Positions 42,548 to 54,087 are shown, counted from the stretch's first letter. The stretch is 64,000 bases of DNA from Amoebophrya sp. A120 (GCA_905178155.1 CAJINV010000002.1:12828387-12892386), one strand, 5' to 3'. Program-made: numbers and translations. The notes: a model not told the origin generated them from the letters alone.

Positions 42548-43740
42548 CTAACAGCAACAACATCAACATGCTTACTCGGAGCGGAGCAGTAACAGAAGAG
42601 GTAGGCGGAGAAAACTACCAGTGTTGCAGACCAGAACTCATTGTAAAACTCCCTTGAGTGTAGTTATCTAACAAGTCTATAATATATTTCAATTTTAATA
42701 CCCTTGCGCTACCGTTCCTCTCTCTTTCTATTTCTGATTTCAGTTCGACACCTGGTGGCCACCGGAGGCGAAGGGGCTGCCGGGTGGTTGCGTCGGGGGT
42801 TAGGACTAGAGCCATGGATGAGGTGGTAATGGCAATAGTCCCTGAATGCCAGCGGCAAGAGGAGGCGCCAACGGCAAACTCCCCCCCGGTGGCCGGGCAC
42901 TGCTAAAACGGGCGGTGAAACGTCACTGGGGGTGCAGAAGTGGTCTAACCACTCCTGCAGAAGCATTTACCTTCAGGAATTGCACTACAGTATGTGGGAG
43001 GCTTTTACCGCTCACCTTGAGAAGCGCACACGTCATTCTATTTCTGATTCCTTGCTTTGGTCGCGGCCTTGATGTTTATTTCCGAGGTTTGTATTCTTTC
43101 TTGTTTTGTCTTTGTCACGCTGAGCTACTGCCGCAAAACGAACAAGGACTTTTCGACTAACGATGCGCTACTTGTCATTTACGAAAATAAAGTCGTCGAC
43201 AGACAGCCGCAATCAAAAAAGTGACACAGTCCGGGCGGTGAAGCCATAGCTCAAAAATCCCATCTGCGAAATATGGGTCCTCTATGCAGGAAGCTTGCTT
43301 TGATCGTCTTCTCTTACTTCGGTCTTGCCATGTTTTAGCAGAAACTGTAATAGGGTGCAGCTCTTTCTGTCATTTGACTTCCACTAGACGCAATGTTTCA
43401 CCTGCGGTCTGTCTGTGCACTCCGATTGCTGGCACCGATAGCAAAGAAACTTTCGATAAGGTTGACTTGTTGAGCTGACAGGAGCGAAAGCGCTGGAAAG
43501 CGTGCGTTTCAATCTCCGGTATGAGTGCCGGCGATAAACGACAAACACTGTGTGTGATAGCTTATTCAATAATTTTTTGGAATAAAAAGCATGAGCGCTT
43601 GACGAAGTAAAGAAGTAGGTCACTGAGGAGCTGACGCCTCGCCCAGGCGAGCGATAACGTCAAGACGTAGAGGTAGTAAGTTCGTCGTAGTACTGTGTTG
43701 TCTGTCTTCCCCGTGGGCTTCTAGTTCCAAAAACAAGAAC
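42548..43740. other. Intergenic region
   Basis: About 1.2 kb between the copia element and CFAP300. A short frame (42571 on, MLTRSGAVTEE) followed by a GT and a possible exon near 42.74 kb is not convincing as a gene. Nothing else seen. Confidence 0.45.
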
Positions 43741-46123
43741 ATGCCCGAGCAGTCGTTAGCGGCTTTGTTGCAGGGAGCCTCCACGGCTTCCTCCTCCTCG
43801 TCGTTTAAGCACGTGTCGTCCTCGGACGGCAATGTAGAGGAGGAAGACCTCGCAACCCGCACGGATTACACGTTTCACTACCTGCCGGACGCGAAGTTTC
43901 GCATGTGGACCGACCGCGGGTTCCAGATGCTGCTCACCAAGTGGGGCTTCGGCGAGTCCATGTGCATCGGCAAGTGGAGGTTCGAGGAGAAAGTTGAGCC
44001 GGGGAACCGAGAGCAGGGCAAGAATTTGGTCACTAGCTTCTTCAAGTCCGAGACCAACCGCGCGGCGCTGCAAGCGCTCGGTGTGAGTGTGTTGGCACCA
44101 GCGAAATTGGAGGTGAGAACAGCGCCGGTTGCAATTGACTTCTGTTGTTTTGTACCGCTGGCACGTCTTCTGAGGCCGACCCGGTTAGGAGTGAGGGCCG
44201 TAGTGGTGCTTATGCTTGGTAGTCTCTCATAATAAGCACTTAGGTTTCATCTCGTTCGCGTATTGAGATGAAAGTAAAGAACTCTCTTTAGTGTTTCTGC
44301 ACTGAGCCGACCGCCCAACACTTCTCTACAAAGGTGGAAGTCGAAGACATATCAACGGCGGAAACCAGTATGCGCTTGTTCGAGAAGCTGGAGGAGTGCG
44401 GCGCGGTCGGAAAAACGGGGCACATCAAAGGCCGGCTGGACGAGTTTGTAAACGACGTCGTAGTTATATCCAAGGCAAAAAATCTGTCAGCGTAGGCGTC
44501 TTGTTGCGGTAACAAAATGACCACAAATTCGTTCTGCATGGCAGTGACATGCTCATCCTGTCATGCGCAGCTAGTACGTCGTGAAAACACGTATGAAGAT
44601 CGGACATTATTTGATTATGACTTCTGGCGAGAAAGAATGACAATTGTAACTGTTTCGCTTTGTCGTTTTCCGCATTACCGACTTACAATTCCTTACGCAT
44701 TTTTGCTTGCATAGGCTAACAGCTTGATTCGGGAGGTGTTCTACATGGAGGAAAGCGACCTCTACGACGTCTATACGGAGAAGGACCGAAAAGAGTTTAT
44801 ACTCAGGATATTCCAGCACCTGCAGATTGGTATTTTTTTCCAAGGTTCATGATCAAACGCATGAAGATCGATCCCTAGCGTCATCATAATAATCATCATT
44901 TAATTTTGCGCCTTTTATGATGATTTTCCCGATCATTAAACACTTTGATGTAGTACGCGCAAATAATTTTGCGGGAAAGTTGAAGTGGCCACTTCAACTT
45001 TCCTCGGATGAGAGAAGTCGAGGTGGCCACTTCGACTTTCCTCCTTTGCGGGAAAGTCGAGGTGGCCACTTCGACTTTCCTCGGATGAGAGAAGTCGAGG
45101 TGGCCGCTGCAAGTCGAATATGATTAAATCATATCAGAGCCACATCACCCATCGTTATGACCTGCGGGCGTGTGCTGTCACTGTGACGCGATTATGAAAA
45201 ATATACAAACACATAGGCGGCGCAACCAATCAATATGAGGACGACATCGGTGAGTACCTAAAAGCAACGAAAGCTTTGTACCGCGACTTTATCGAATGCA
45301 AAAATGCCTGGGTCTGGAAGATTGCGAGATTTGTCATGCTTGTCTTTAATGACTCTGGAACTTGTCATGCACATTAGCATTACCCAAGAGCCCCGTTTTT
45401 CTGTCATGCAGAAACGCAGTTTGTCATGCATCATAGGCAACACCTAGAAGCTCAGAAACTTGTTTTGCTGCGCCAGCACTTGTGCTTGTGGCCTCCCTGC
45501 TCATGATACGCCACCCGGCATCACAAGTTTCCAGACCCAGACATTTTTGCATTTGATAGACTTGGTGTCCGTACGAAAGAAGGATGACGGCGAGCCGGAA
45601 GTCACGTCCATGGTGTTTGAGGTACCAAGAATTCTATTTAATATAGAGGGGCAGGGGTGCGGAAGTTTAAGTTTTAAGTATTTCTACTAGTTTGCGGATT
45701 GCATGTTGTCCATGTGCATGATCTCCATGTCCAAAAGGCACGTTGGGTCGTGTCCTACTGAGTCAGAGTCTACTGTCGAACATAAACAAGCTATTAACCG
45801 AAACCACGCTTCGAGGTGACTGGGTTTAACGGCCAAAGAAACGGTGGCCTTTTCAAGCGGGACCACACGACGAATTATGAAGTGCACGAAAAATATCGTA
45901 CTAGTATAGATTGCATCACAAATTTTGGCAAGAAGAAAAGAGGAATTCGTAAAAATACTGCCTTGCCTTTACCTTATCCTTAGGAAGGAGATTTGTCATG
46001 CGTATTTGCAATCAGTACGAATGCGATACTTTTGCACAGGATACGGATTTCTGTTACCTGATTGTGGACGGTTTGCTGCGCCACGTCACTATGTGGAAGT
46101 TTGCGTACGAAAGTGCGTGGTGA
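43741..46123 (+). CDS. CFAP300: CFAP300 homologue (ciliary dynein-arm assembly factor)
   Basis: Seven exons: 43741-44112, 44334-44466, 44719-44829, 45217-45289, 45564-45621, 45816-45893, 46049-46123; 300 codons (the human protein is slightly shorter). CFAP300 (C11orf70) is a cytoplasmic/ciliary protein needed to assemble axonemal dynein arms. The pattern matches along the length: YTFHYLPDAKFRMW and SMCIGKWRFEE near the start, ISTAETSMRLFEKLEE, GHIKGRLDEFVND, MEESDLYDVYTEKDRKEFIL, HLQIGGATNQYEDDIGEYL, YRDLVSVRKKDDGE, and a CYLIVDGLLRHVTMW end. Three introns are introners, three are GT-AG. The GT-AG intron 44830-45216 carries a 77-bp repeat array. Presence of this gene means the organism builds motile flagella at some stage. 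Confidence 0.92.
44467..44713 (+). mobile_element. Introner, family E, aged
   Basis: TATCCAAGGCAAAAAATC start, GCATTTTTGCTTGCATA end. Flanking AGTTA and GGCTA match at 3 of 5. Excision plus 5 bases gives FVNDVVVNSLIREV, matching the CFAP300 length here. Confidence 0.82.
44966..45115 (+). repeat. 77-bp repeat array, small copy (intron of CFAP300)
   Basis: About two units with TCCTCGGATG spaced 77 bases apart and the dyad AGTTGAAGTGGCCACTTCAA. Same unit as the array at 49455-50035. Confidence 0.88.
45290..45558 (+). mobile_element. Introner, family A
   Basis: TATCGAATGCAAAAATGCCT start (two changes from the family core) and an intact 3' arm. Duplication GACTT (45285-45289, 45559-45563). In-frame join YRD-LVSVRK, where CFAP300 proteins are continuous. 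Confidence 0.9.
45894..46043 (+). mobile_element. Probable short decayed introner
   Basis: Starts TATC and ends TTTTGCACAGGATA as in family C; the 5' arm is no longer recognisable. Excision plus 5 bases gives VHEKFCYLIVDG, the expected CFAP300 C-terminus. Confidence 0.6.
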
Positions 46124-46751
46124 ACAAAGAAACAGTGCTGGAAAGCTCTTCTTCCTGCTGTGTCGTGATGAGGGTGCGCGCAAATTTTCGCTCTTGCAAC
46201 CATTCGCACTTCTATGCTGACGCTAGTTCTTGCACTTGCAGGTGCAGAGTTTTTGAATTAGATCTTCGTCGTCTCTTCTAAGGTTTTTGTTCTTTTCCGC
46301 GAGTTTCCTTTCTCTGATAAGACTCAGGGGCACCCTGCACAAGCATTCGATTTCGACTTTCATTGTTGTTTTCGGTACCTATCGTGCTGAACGCTGGATA
46401 GCGATGATCGCTCGAGCGACTCGATTTCAATCTTGGAGAGTGCACCACTGCCATGTAAGATGAGAGGTTCTTTCGAGAGGAATAAGCTCGGATCCCTTCC
46501 CTCGTCGTTAGCATGAGCATATCATGGCGAATAGTCTTCTAGTGAAGCAAAAGGAATTTGTTTGAAAATGAAACTTCACATCTAGTACCATGCGCATGTG
46601 GTCAAGGCGCATGATAGAAACTAAGAAGAGCAACAGGTGGACTTAGTTTCCGCTTCTTTCGCGGTTTCATCAATTGAGTGCGATTAGTAGTCAGTGCTTG
46701 ACCACAAGTAGAACTTTGCTCGCCGCCCTGCATCACGATCCGGCGAGGAAC
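46124..46751. other. Intergenic region
   Basis: About 0.6 kb without gene, repeat or introner signals. Confidence 0.5.
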
Positions 46752-49270
46752 ATGAAGCCGGGCTCCGTGGGTGGCGCGGGCGCGCGCCTAAACCACGGAA
46801 CGGGAGGCAATTCGGCGGCCAGTGCGCCCATAACTACTCCCCACCGCAGCAGCCCTCTATCCCAGGTCGCGGGAAACGCAGTGCTGAAATGGCGCGGCGT
46901 CTTCAATTCCGGAGGGTCTTCAAGCAGCACGGCGGAAACACCGTAAGAGGAACCTTGGTTGATAGATCTGCAAGAAGTTCATGACGCGTATGCTTATCCT
47001 TATGCTCGCGCGGCAGGTTTCATGTTGTAAGTACTTCCTCCTTGATTTGGTAAAAGTATCGTATACCAACTTTTATCTTCTAACAAAGCCCGGCTCCGTG
47101 GTAGGTCTAGGTTGGCAATTTGTTTCACGAACCACACCAACAGAGTTTTATTTGGTCTTCGTGCTGACAGCTACGCCTTGGACGACTTCATATACTTATT
47201 CATCATTCTACCGAAATAAACAGTCCTCCGCGCGTGCTCCCCGGAACGACCCCGGTGACTGGCACGACCAAGAACGGTAACTCGTTTTCCGAGTCGGAGG
47301 ACGCATCCGGCGGCGCGGTATCAAATGCAAAAATGTCTGGGTCTGGAAGAGTCATGCTGTTTTTGCATGACACAGCAGGTCTGGCATGGACGATCTAGCA
47401 TCACAGGTTTCGAGGAGCTTCCGCAATGCCCATGACAAATCCCCCATTTTGCTGGCAGAAAGTGGGCAGCTTCTGCTACCTATGCACGAGAAATTTTTCT
47501 GTGTTCTGAAATGCGCATCACAAGTTTGTATTCTTCCAAACCCAGACATTTTTGCACTCCATACGCGGCCACGAACAGCAACAGCTACAACGAGCACCAG
47601 GCGCTTTCCCGCGCCGCCTACGACCTGGACGAGCTTCTGGCGAAAGTAAACGCAGCAAAGGCCGCCGGGTTACCAGGAACAACCGGCTCTGGTACTTCCA
47701 CTGCGGAAAACGGAACTGGCGGTCTCGGCGGCGGGGATCATGGCACGACAATATCTTCAAGCGGCGGCGCAGCTGGAACAGGAGCAACGGGGCCTTTGCA
47801 GCCAGACGGGGCCACGACCGCAACGGGTGCCCCACATCAACACGTGAACATCGTCGGCGGCGGGACGAAAGTGCAGCTCGGCGAGCGCAGCAACCTGTTT
47901 TCGACCAAGATGGAGCCGCGACGCGGCGGCGCGAAGATGAAGCTGACTAGGCCCGGCAGCACCAACTCGTCGCAGGATCCGCACCAGGTGCTACCCTTAA
48001 GCTCGGCGCTCGGCGGGAGTAACAACAACAATAACAGCCACAATTCCTTTCTGAACGACGGCGGCGGAACAACCGGAAACCACCACCCAACGACCAAGCC
48101 GCTCTACGGAAATGGTGCACAGAACAACAACGGCCCCCGAGGGGCGCCGCGGCGGGCCGGGAACGCGAAAACGAACCTCGCGAACGGACATTTCAGCAAC
48201 TCCTCCAAGGAGTCGGACCACAACGCCAGCACCACATACAACACCTCGTCCTCCGGTGGGGACAGCATATCAAATGTAAAAATGTCTGGGTCTGGAAGAT
48301 TGCGAGGCTTCTCATGCTTGTCTGGCATGACTCTTAAATCTGTCATGCACGTTACCCAAGAGCTCCATTTTTCTGTCATGCAGAGACGCAGTTTGTCATG
48401 CAGAATAGGCAACACCTAGAAGCTCAGAAACTTGCCATGCTGAGCCAGCATTTGCGGCCTCCTCACGATACGCCACCCAGCATCACAAGTTTCCAGACCC
48501 AGACATTTTTACAGTTGATACAGCAGTTCCGGGGGCAACGTCTCGTCTTCGAACAACTCGCTAAACGGAGACGTGAACAACGGGTCCAGTATATCCTGAG
48601 TAAAAACGTCCCCACCCCAGAGTTGTCATGCAGATTTGCGACTACAGGAACATCTGGCATGCGCAGACCCAAGAGAGGCATTTTATTTTTAAGTCGTGTT
48701 TTGGTATTTGTAATGCTGAAAACAGGATGAGCAGATGGATTTGTGATGCGATTTCCGTTGCTAACCTGCACTACACTACGGACTGCAACTTGTCACGCAT
48801 GCGTCCCAAAACTTCTGGATTTGTGTTGCCAAGTTCCCAACTTGACTATGGGGTGGGGACGCTTTTACATATGATACAGTAACCAGCCGGGCGGGACGAG
48901 GAACAGCAGCACCGCCTCCGGCGGGGGGGGACCACATTTCGGCGGTAGTGGGGAGCAGCAGCCGGGCGGGGCGGGCGGCAGCAACCAAAACACGCGCGAG
49001 CGTCGGCCCTTTTCCTTCTTGAATCCGCCCGGCGGCGCGCAAGTGAAGAGGCGGAAGACCACTGTCTTCCGCGACGACCGCTCGCACATCGACTCGAGGC
49101 AAGTGGTGAACCGGCTGCTGCTCGCGAGCCTGGAAGCGGCCCAGGCGGGGGGAACAACTGCGGCGAATGTGAAACGCAAGTGCGGGTGGGCACCTCCGCC
49201 GACCGCGGTGCTGTTTCCTCCAAAAGACGACGACTTCCTGCTGTCGTCCGATGTCAGCAGTACTACTTAG
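46752..49270 (+). CDS. Low-complexity Gly/Asn/Ser-rich protein (hypothetical)
   Basis: Five exons: 46752-46942, 47224-47318, 47569-48267, 48526-48591, 48882-49270; 480 codons. Intron 1 is GT-AG, the other three are introners with perfect duplications. Nearly all of the sequence is disordered, with runs of G, N, S, T and H (for example SNNNNNSHNSF). The only segment that looks ordered is near the C-terminus: KRRKTTVFRDDRSHIDSRQV to VNRLLLASLEAAQAG, a basic patch followed by an amphipathic helix, then a short WAPPPTAVLFPPKDDD motif. That basic patch could be a nuclear localisation signal. No family recognised. Start chosen as the first ATG in frame. Confidence 0.68.
47319..47563 (+). mobile_element. 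Introner, family A
   Basis: TATCAAATGCAAAAATG start; the end is altered to TTGCACTCCATA. Duplication CGCGG (47314-47318, 47564-47568). Confidence 0.9.
48268..48520 (+). mobile_element. Introner, family A
   Basis: Full TIRs. Duplication CAGCA (48263-48267, 48521-48525). The interior shares long stretches with the copies at 1771 and 45290. Confidence 0.9.
48592..48876 (+). mobile_element. Introner, family C
   Basis: TATCCTGAGTAAAAACGTCC start, GGGACGCTTTTACATATGATA end (3' tip drifted). Duplication CAGTA (48587-48591, 48877-48881). The interior is closely related to the copy at 2074. Confidence 0.9.
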
Positions 49271-49454
49271 AGCCTTATCGAACAAAAAAGGGTGGATACA
49301 TGTTGAATACAAGATCAATACTGCCACGAAAATCGAACAACGGCAGTGATCTTTTTCTGTGTTTCTTCCATCCTTCTTGTTTCAAGTATAGCTATAGTTA
49401 CTATACTGCTGGTCACCACCAGCAAAAAAAGTCCTGGTGGTCACCACCGGCAAA
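49271..49454. other. Short intergenic spacer
   Basis: 3' flank of the low-complexity gene; no feature seen before the repeat array begins. Confidence 0.5.
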
Positions 49455-50035
49455 AAAAGTTGAGGTGGTCACTTCAACATTCCTCGGATGAGAGAAGTTG
49501 AGGCGCTCACTTCAATTCTCCTCCGTTGAGGGAAAGTTGAAGTGGCCACTTCAACTTTCCTCGGATGAGAGAAGTTGAGGCGCTCACTTCAATTCTCCTC
49601 CGTTGAGGGAAAGTTGAAGTGGCCACTTCAACTTTCCTCGGATGAGAGAAGTTGAGGCGCTCACTTCAATTCTCCTCCGTTGAGGGAAAGTTGAAGTGGC
49701 CACAGACATCAACTTTCCTCGGATGAGAGAAGTTGAGGCGGTCACTTCAATTTTCCTCCGTCGCGGGAAAGTTGAAGTGGCCATTTCAACTTTTCTCGGA
49801 TGAGAGAAGTTGAGGTGGCCACTTCAATTTTCCTCCATTGAGGGAAAGTTGAAGTAGCCACTTCAACTTTCCTCGGATGAGAGAGGTTGAGGTGGTCACC
49901 TCGATTTTCCTTCGATGAGGCAAAGTTGAAGTGGCCACTTCAAATCTGCTTCGATGAGGGAAATATGAAGTGGCGACTTCGAATTTCCCTCGATGAGGGA
50001 AAGTTGAAGTGGCCATTTCAAATTAATTTCCTTCC
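49455..50035 (+). repeat. 77-bp tandem repeat array with internal dyads
   Basis: About seven units. TCCTCGGATG recurs at 49481, 49558, 49635, 49716 and onward, so the unit is 77 bases with small indels. Each unit contains the palindrome AGTTGAAGTGGCCACTTCAA, so single strands can fold. The array ends about 5 bases before the CCP start codon at 50040. Confidence 0.92.
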
Positions 50036-50039
50036 TTCG

Positions 50040-53000
50040 ATGATTCAGCGGGCGCGCGGTGCTCGTTTGCCTTCGAATCTATGCAACGCCACTGGCTGCG
50101 TATGGGGTGAGTAAATGTGCGCGCGCACGAGCGCGCGCGCGATATTTTTTTGGTTCTACGGCTTGCCACAGCCTGGTGCCCTGTGTCTTGGTGGAATGAA
50201 CTAACTTTGCGCGCTTTTTGAACTTACTCCCTTGAATCCCTTGAAAAGTGGCGCTGTACTCCTACTCCCTTGGGTGGCGCCAGACACTAATAAACCTATA
50301 TAGTACGCACCAGGTAGACTTCCTTCCAGTCACCACCGCTGACAGATTCTCATCAAGAATGGAAGCCGCGTGTCCCCTTTTTTTAACTTCTCCACTTTAC
50401 TACAACAGGCGTCGATGGCCCCACGGCACACGGGCTCGGTTCCGGCGCGAGCGGGTTTCCTCAGGACACATCGCAACTTCTGGATTTCAGTGCGAATTTC
50501 GAATCTGCGAACCTGCTCCACGCCGCGCACGTGGAGGTGAATGGGGCCGAGGACCACAACAGCTCGCCTTGGATCACCCCTGGAAAGGAGGTGGAGACGA
50601 GCCACGTCGAGGCGCCGCACGGCATCGTCGCGGAGTACGAGCTGCAGATGCGCTCGGACTCGCAAGTTCCGATAGACCGGGCCACCTGCCAGTGGTTTCT
50701 GTTCGCCGTGAAGAACAAAGCGCCCGGGAAGAGCTACCGTGCGCGGATGAAGATCTGGAACTTCCGCAAGCCCAAATCCTGCTACCAGGTCGGGCTGCAA
50801 CCCTACATCTACCGCGTCAAGACCGGGAAGGACACCATCGACAACGTGTGGAGCGGCAGCTCCTGCCGCAACGTCGACTACGCATGCTACGACCCGACAT
50901 CGGCGTCGACAGGAGCCACCAAGGCAGATCCGTCGGGGCGGGGAAGATGGTACTTAGTTGATAAAGTGATGACGGAAAGCTAATTCGCATGCAGGAGCAG
51001 GACCACAAGGTCTCTCTCTGAGTATGTACTTAGATGTAGATTGAATAATTGCACATGATTCATGGGTCTCGTATGTAAAGAAAACCCGTAGAGGTCGTGA
51101 ACCGGGAAAGATATGATAAAGAAGACGGACTTAGGGTTCAAAAATGAAAGTGTGAAACCAACAGGGGTCCTCTCTACAACGTCGGGAACCCTCTCGGCGT
51201 CGAGAAGCAGCCGACCATTCTCCCCACCGGAGCGTACAGTGGCGACACTTTCCCCGCGCTTCCAAAGTCGGAATACTACCAGCTTTCCTTCGACGTGGAA
51301 TTCGAGCACGATGACGAAGTTGTCTTTTTCGCGGCCTACCCCCCATACACCTACACGATGCTGCTGCGGTTTCTGCGCGAAGTTGACCAGCTGAATTCCC
51401 CAAACATCGCCAAGAAGGAAATTGGCCGCACCCTGGCCAACATACCGGTGCCGCTCTTGATTGTGACCAACCCGAAGGTGCAGGGCAGCAGCAAGAAGGA
51501 CGTCGTCGTGATAGCAAGGCAGCACCCCGGCGAGTGCGTGGGCAGCTGGGCCGCCCAGGGCTTCATAAAATTCCTGATTGGCAACAGCAGTCTGGCGAAC
51601 CTGCTCAGGACGACGCACGTGTTCCACATCGTGCCAATGGTCAACGTGGACGGCGTGGTGTACGGAAACAACCGCTGTACCTTGCTGGGCGTCGATCCGA
51701 ATCGATGCTGGGTGGAACCGAATGCGGTACGTATTTTTAGACTTTGATTTTTCTGTCTAATGGAAAATCACGTCTATAAGATTTTGTAGATCTTTTTCGT
51801 GTTTTTCGATTTTTCATGAGACACGATCGAACTACCTTGGGAGCGCGTGCGCGAAGATTCAATTCCTTGTTAATTAAGAAACTACTACAAAGTTGTTCTG
51901 TGCTAGATGAACGCGCTCGTAGGTGACGATCATGAAGCTGCATAACAATCTGATAAAACAGGTCTTGCATCCTCTGGTGAGCAAGATCAAAGCGTATGTG
52001 AGTAGCTTGAACAACAGCCCCGGCACGAATAGCGGGAATAGCGGGAAATATCCCGGAGGCGGGAACTCGAGCGCGACCGCGACCAGTCAGTTCCAGGGCA
52101 CGGAGAAGATGCAGTCGGAGCTGACGTCGAATTTAACGCAAAAGTCCACCTCCGAGTGGGTGATGCAGAGCGAGAACACGCGAGCAGGCTTGAAGGACGT
52201 GGAGGACTTCTCGGATCGGGACCTGGAGTCGATCAAATCCGGGAATTACCTGCAGATCGACTACGACAACAGCAACGCGAACTCGTCCACTCTGAGCGGC
52301 GCCAGCATCTCCAGCCGGCCGAACACGGCGACCGCGACCACCGGGACGAAGAACGTGGTGCTGTTCCTCGATCTCCACGGGCACTCCGCCCGAACGCATG
52401 CTTTCCTCTACGGGTGTCTGCCGCAAAACATCCGGGTGAATGGGCAAAACATCACGCCGCCGCTGCTGCAGGCCGCGTTCCTGGAGGAGGAAACCAACAT
52501 CGAGCTGCAGAAGCAGCTACTGGGGAAGAAGTTCGTGGAGGTCACGGGGACCGGGACCACGGTCGTAAACAACGGCCTCGCGGCGGGAGGCGCGACGGCG
52601 ACCGGTGCTGGGGACGGAGCCGTGGGCGCGGGGATGGGCGCGGGGGCAGCAAATGGGACAATGAACAACAACGCAGGGAATACGGTAGGAGGAAGCGGGC
52701 ACCAAAGCGGGGGCATGGCGGGGGGTGATACAACTGGAGCGGCAGCGGGGACAGCGGTCGGAGGAACGACAGACGACGCTTCAGGAGCTTCGCAGAACAA
52801 CAAAGACGCCGTACCTCGGCAAAATCAAATCGTGGTGCCACCAAAAATGTTGCGACTCTGCGCGCAGCACGCCGCGTTCCCAAAAATCTGTGCGCTCGCG
52901 TCGACGGACTTCTGTCTGGCGCACTCCAACTGGGCCGTCAGCAAAGCACACCGGCGGGCCGCGCGTTGGGTGTTCTACAAACAGCTGGACATCGTGCACT

Positions 53001-54087
53001 CGTTCACGGTGGAAATTTCGCTGTTCGGCATTTGCTCGCACGGCAGTCGCAAGCCCGAAGGCCAGCGTAGCATACAGCTGTTCACGCCGCGCCGCGCCGA
53101 GTGGATCGGCGTCGCCCTCGGACGATCACTTGTGCCACACCTGCAGCCAGACAGCACCAACGCACTTGAAATCGCAGCTAGTCCGTCGAGCTTGCCTTTT
53201 CTTACCTTCGACAAACTTCAGGGCGAGAAGCTGATCGAGAGGGTACGTGTACACCTGCTGGCTGCTGTTGCTGATTGGATTCAGTTTCATCTGATAGTAG
53301 AGTACATAGATTAGAACATTTGGTTGAGGTACGTACTTACACATTATGAGTGATGCTTTTCACGCTTTCATTTCCGTTACTAGGATATGGCTATGGGACG
53401 GGTGCAGGACACCACCGACGCAAATCAACCCAAGTACTGAAAGTTGGCTTACTGAACTTTCTCATGGTGAAAAAACAGATTCTCCGGTCCTTCGAGATGC
53501 AGCTGCAAGAAGTGTTCTCACGCGATAACACTCTTTCTGGCCTCATGTCGAAGATGGACGTGGGCGGGCACTCAGACAGCGACCACAGCGGTGATGTATC
53601 ACAGTGAAAAATGCCCCCACCCCCAAATTTGCACAAATTTGTGATGCGAAGTTTCCAAATGAAAACTTTTTGTCATGCATAAAAGGAGTATGAGTCTTTG
53701 TTTCTGATGGATGCAGATTCTCGGCTTGTATCGCATCGCTTGCATGACAAGCGCCGCTCTTGCTGGGATCTGTTGCGATACAAATTTTCGCTATTCACGA
53801 TTGGAAATCTGTGATGCTGCTAGATGCAAGAGGGCGAATGCTTCTGTTGGAAAGGTTTGCAATGCAAATGCTCCCAAGTTCGGGGGTGGGGGCGTTTTTC
53901 ATGGTGATATGATGAGGAGAAAACTTCCAAGAAAAAGAAGAAGGCGAGCGCTACGGGAGATAAAAAGGACTCCGGCGGTGGTGGGGACGCCAAGAGCGGA
54001 GGCAACACGGGCGGCGGAGGTGGCGGAAAAAAGAAAACAGCTGGGGGCGCGACCGGCGGAAACAAGAAGAAAAAGACGGGAAAGTAG
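50040..54087 (+). CDS. Cytosolic carboxypeptidase, CCP/AGBL (M14) family; probable tubulin deglutamylase
   Basis: Six exons: 50040-50106, 50409-50949, 51165-51726, 51923-53242, 53479-53596, 53915-54087; 927 codons. CCPs remove C-terminal glutamates from tubulin tails and other proteins. The N-terminal beta domain is present (LDFSANFESANLLHAAHVEV, CQWFLFAVKNKAPGKSYRAR). The zinc ligands are in ARQHPGE (about residue 323) and the LHGHS histidine (about 542); NVDGVVYGNNR and DPNRCW are typical; the catalytic Glu is in SFTVEISLFG (about 754). A Ser/Gly/Asn insertion (about 405-525) and a Gly/Ala-rich insertion (about 590-700) interrupt the catalytic domain. The tail is basic K- and G-rich. Introns are GT-AG except the last, a family B introner. 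The ATG choice is uncertain, because it lies right against the 77-bp array. Confidence 0.9.
53597..53909 (+). mobile_element. Introner, family B
   Basis: TATCACAGTGAAAAATGCCC start, GGGGGCGTTTTTCATGGTGATA end. Duplication TGATG (53592-53596, 53910-53914). In-frame join HSGD-EEKTS. Closely related to the copy at 1375. Confidence 0.9.

Noticed and set aside
42571-42800. Two-exon gene just right of the copia element
   Set aside because: The second piece stops after 19 codons and neither has coding character.
49455-50035. CRISPR-like array
   Set aside because: The 77-bp units are contiguous with no unique spacers, and the window is eukaryotic with introns and LTR elements.
53350-53480. An extra CCP exon starting at 53394 (GYGYGTG or DMAMGRV frames)
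   Set aside because: Phase does not fit either frame. A GT-AG intron 53243-53478 joins EKLIER to ILRSFEM in phase and needs no extra exon.
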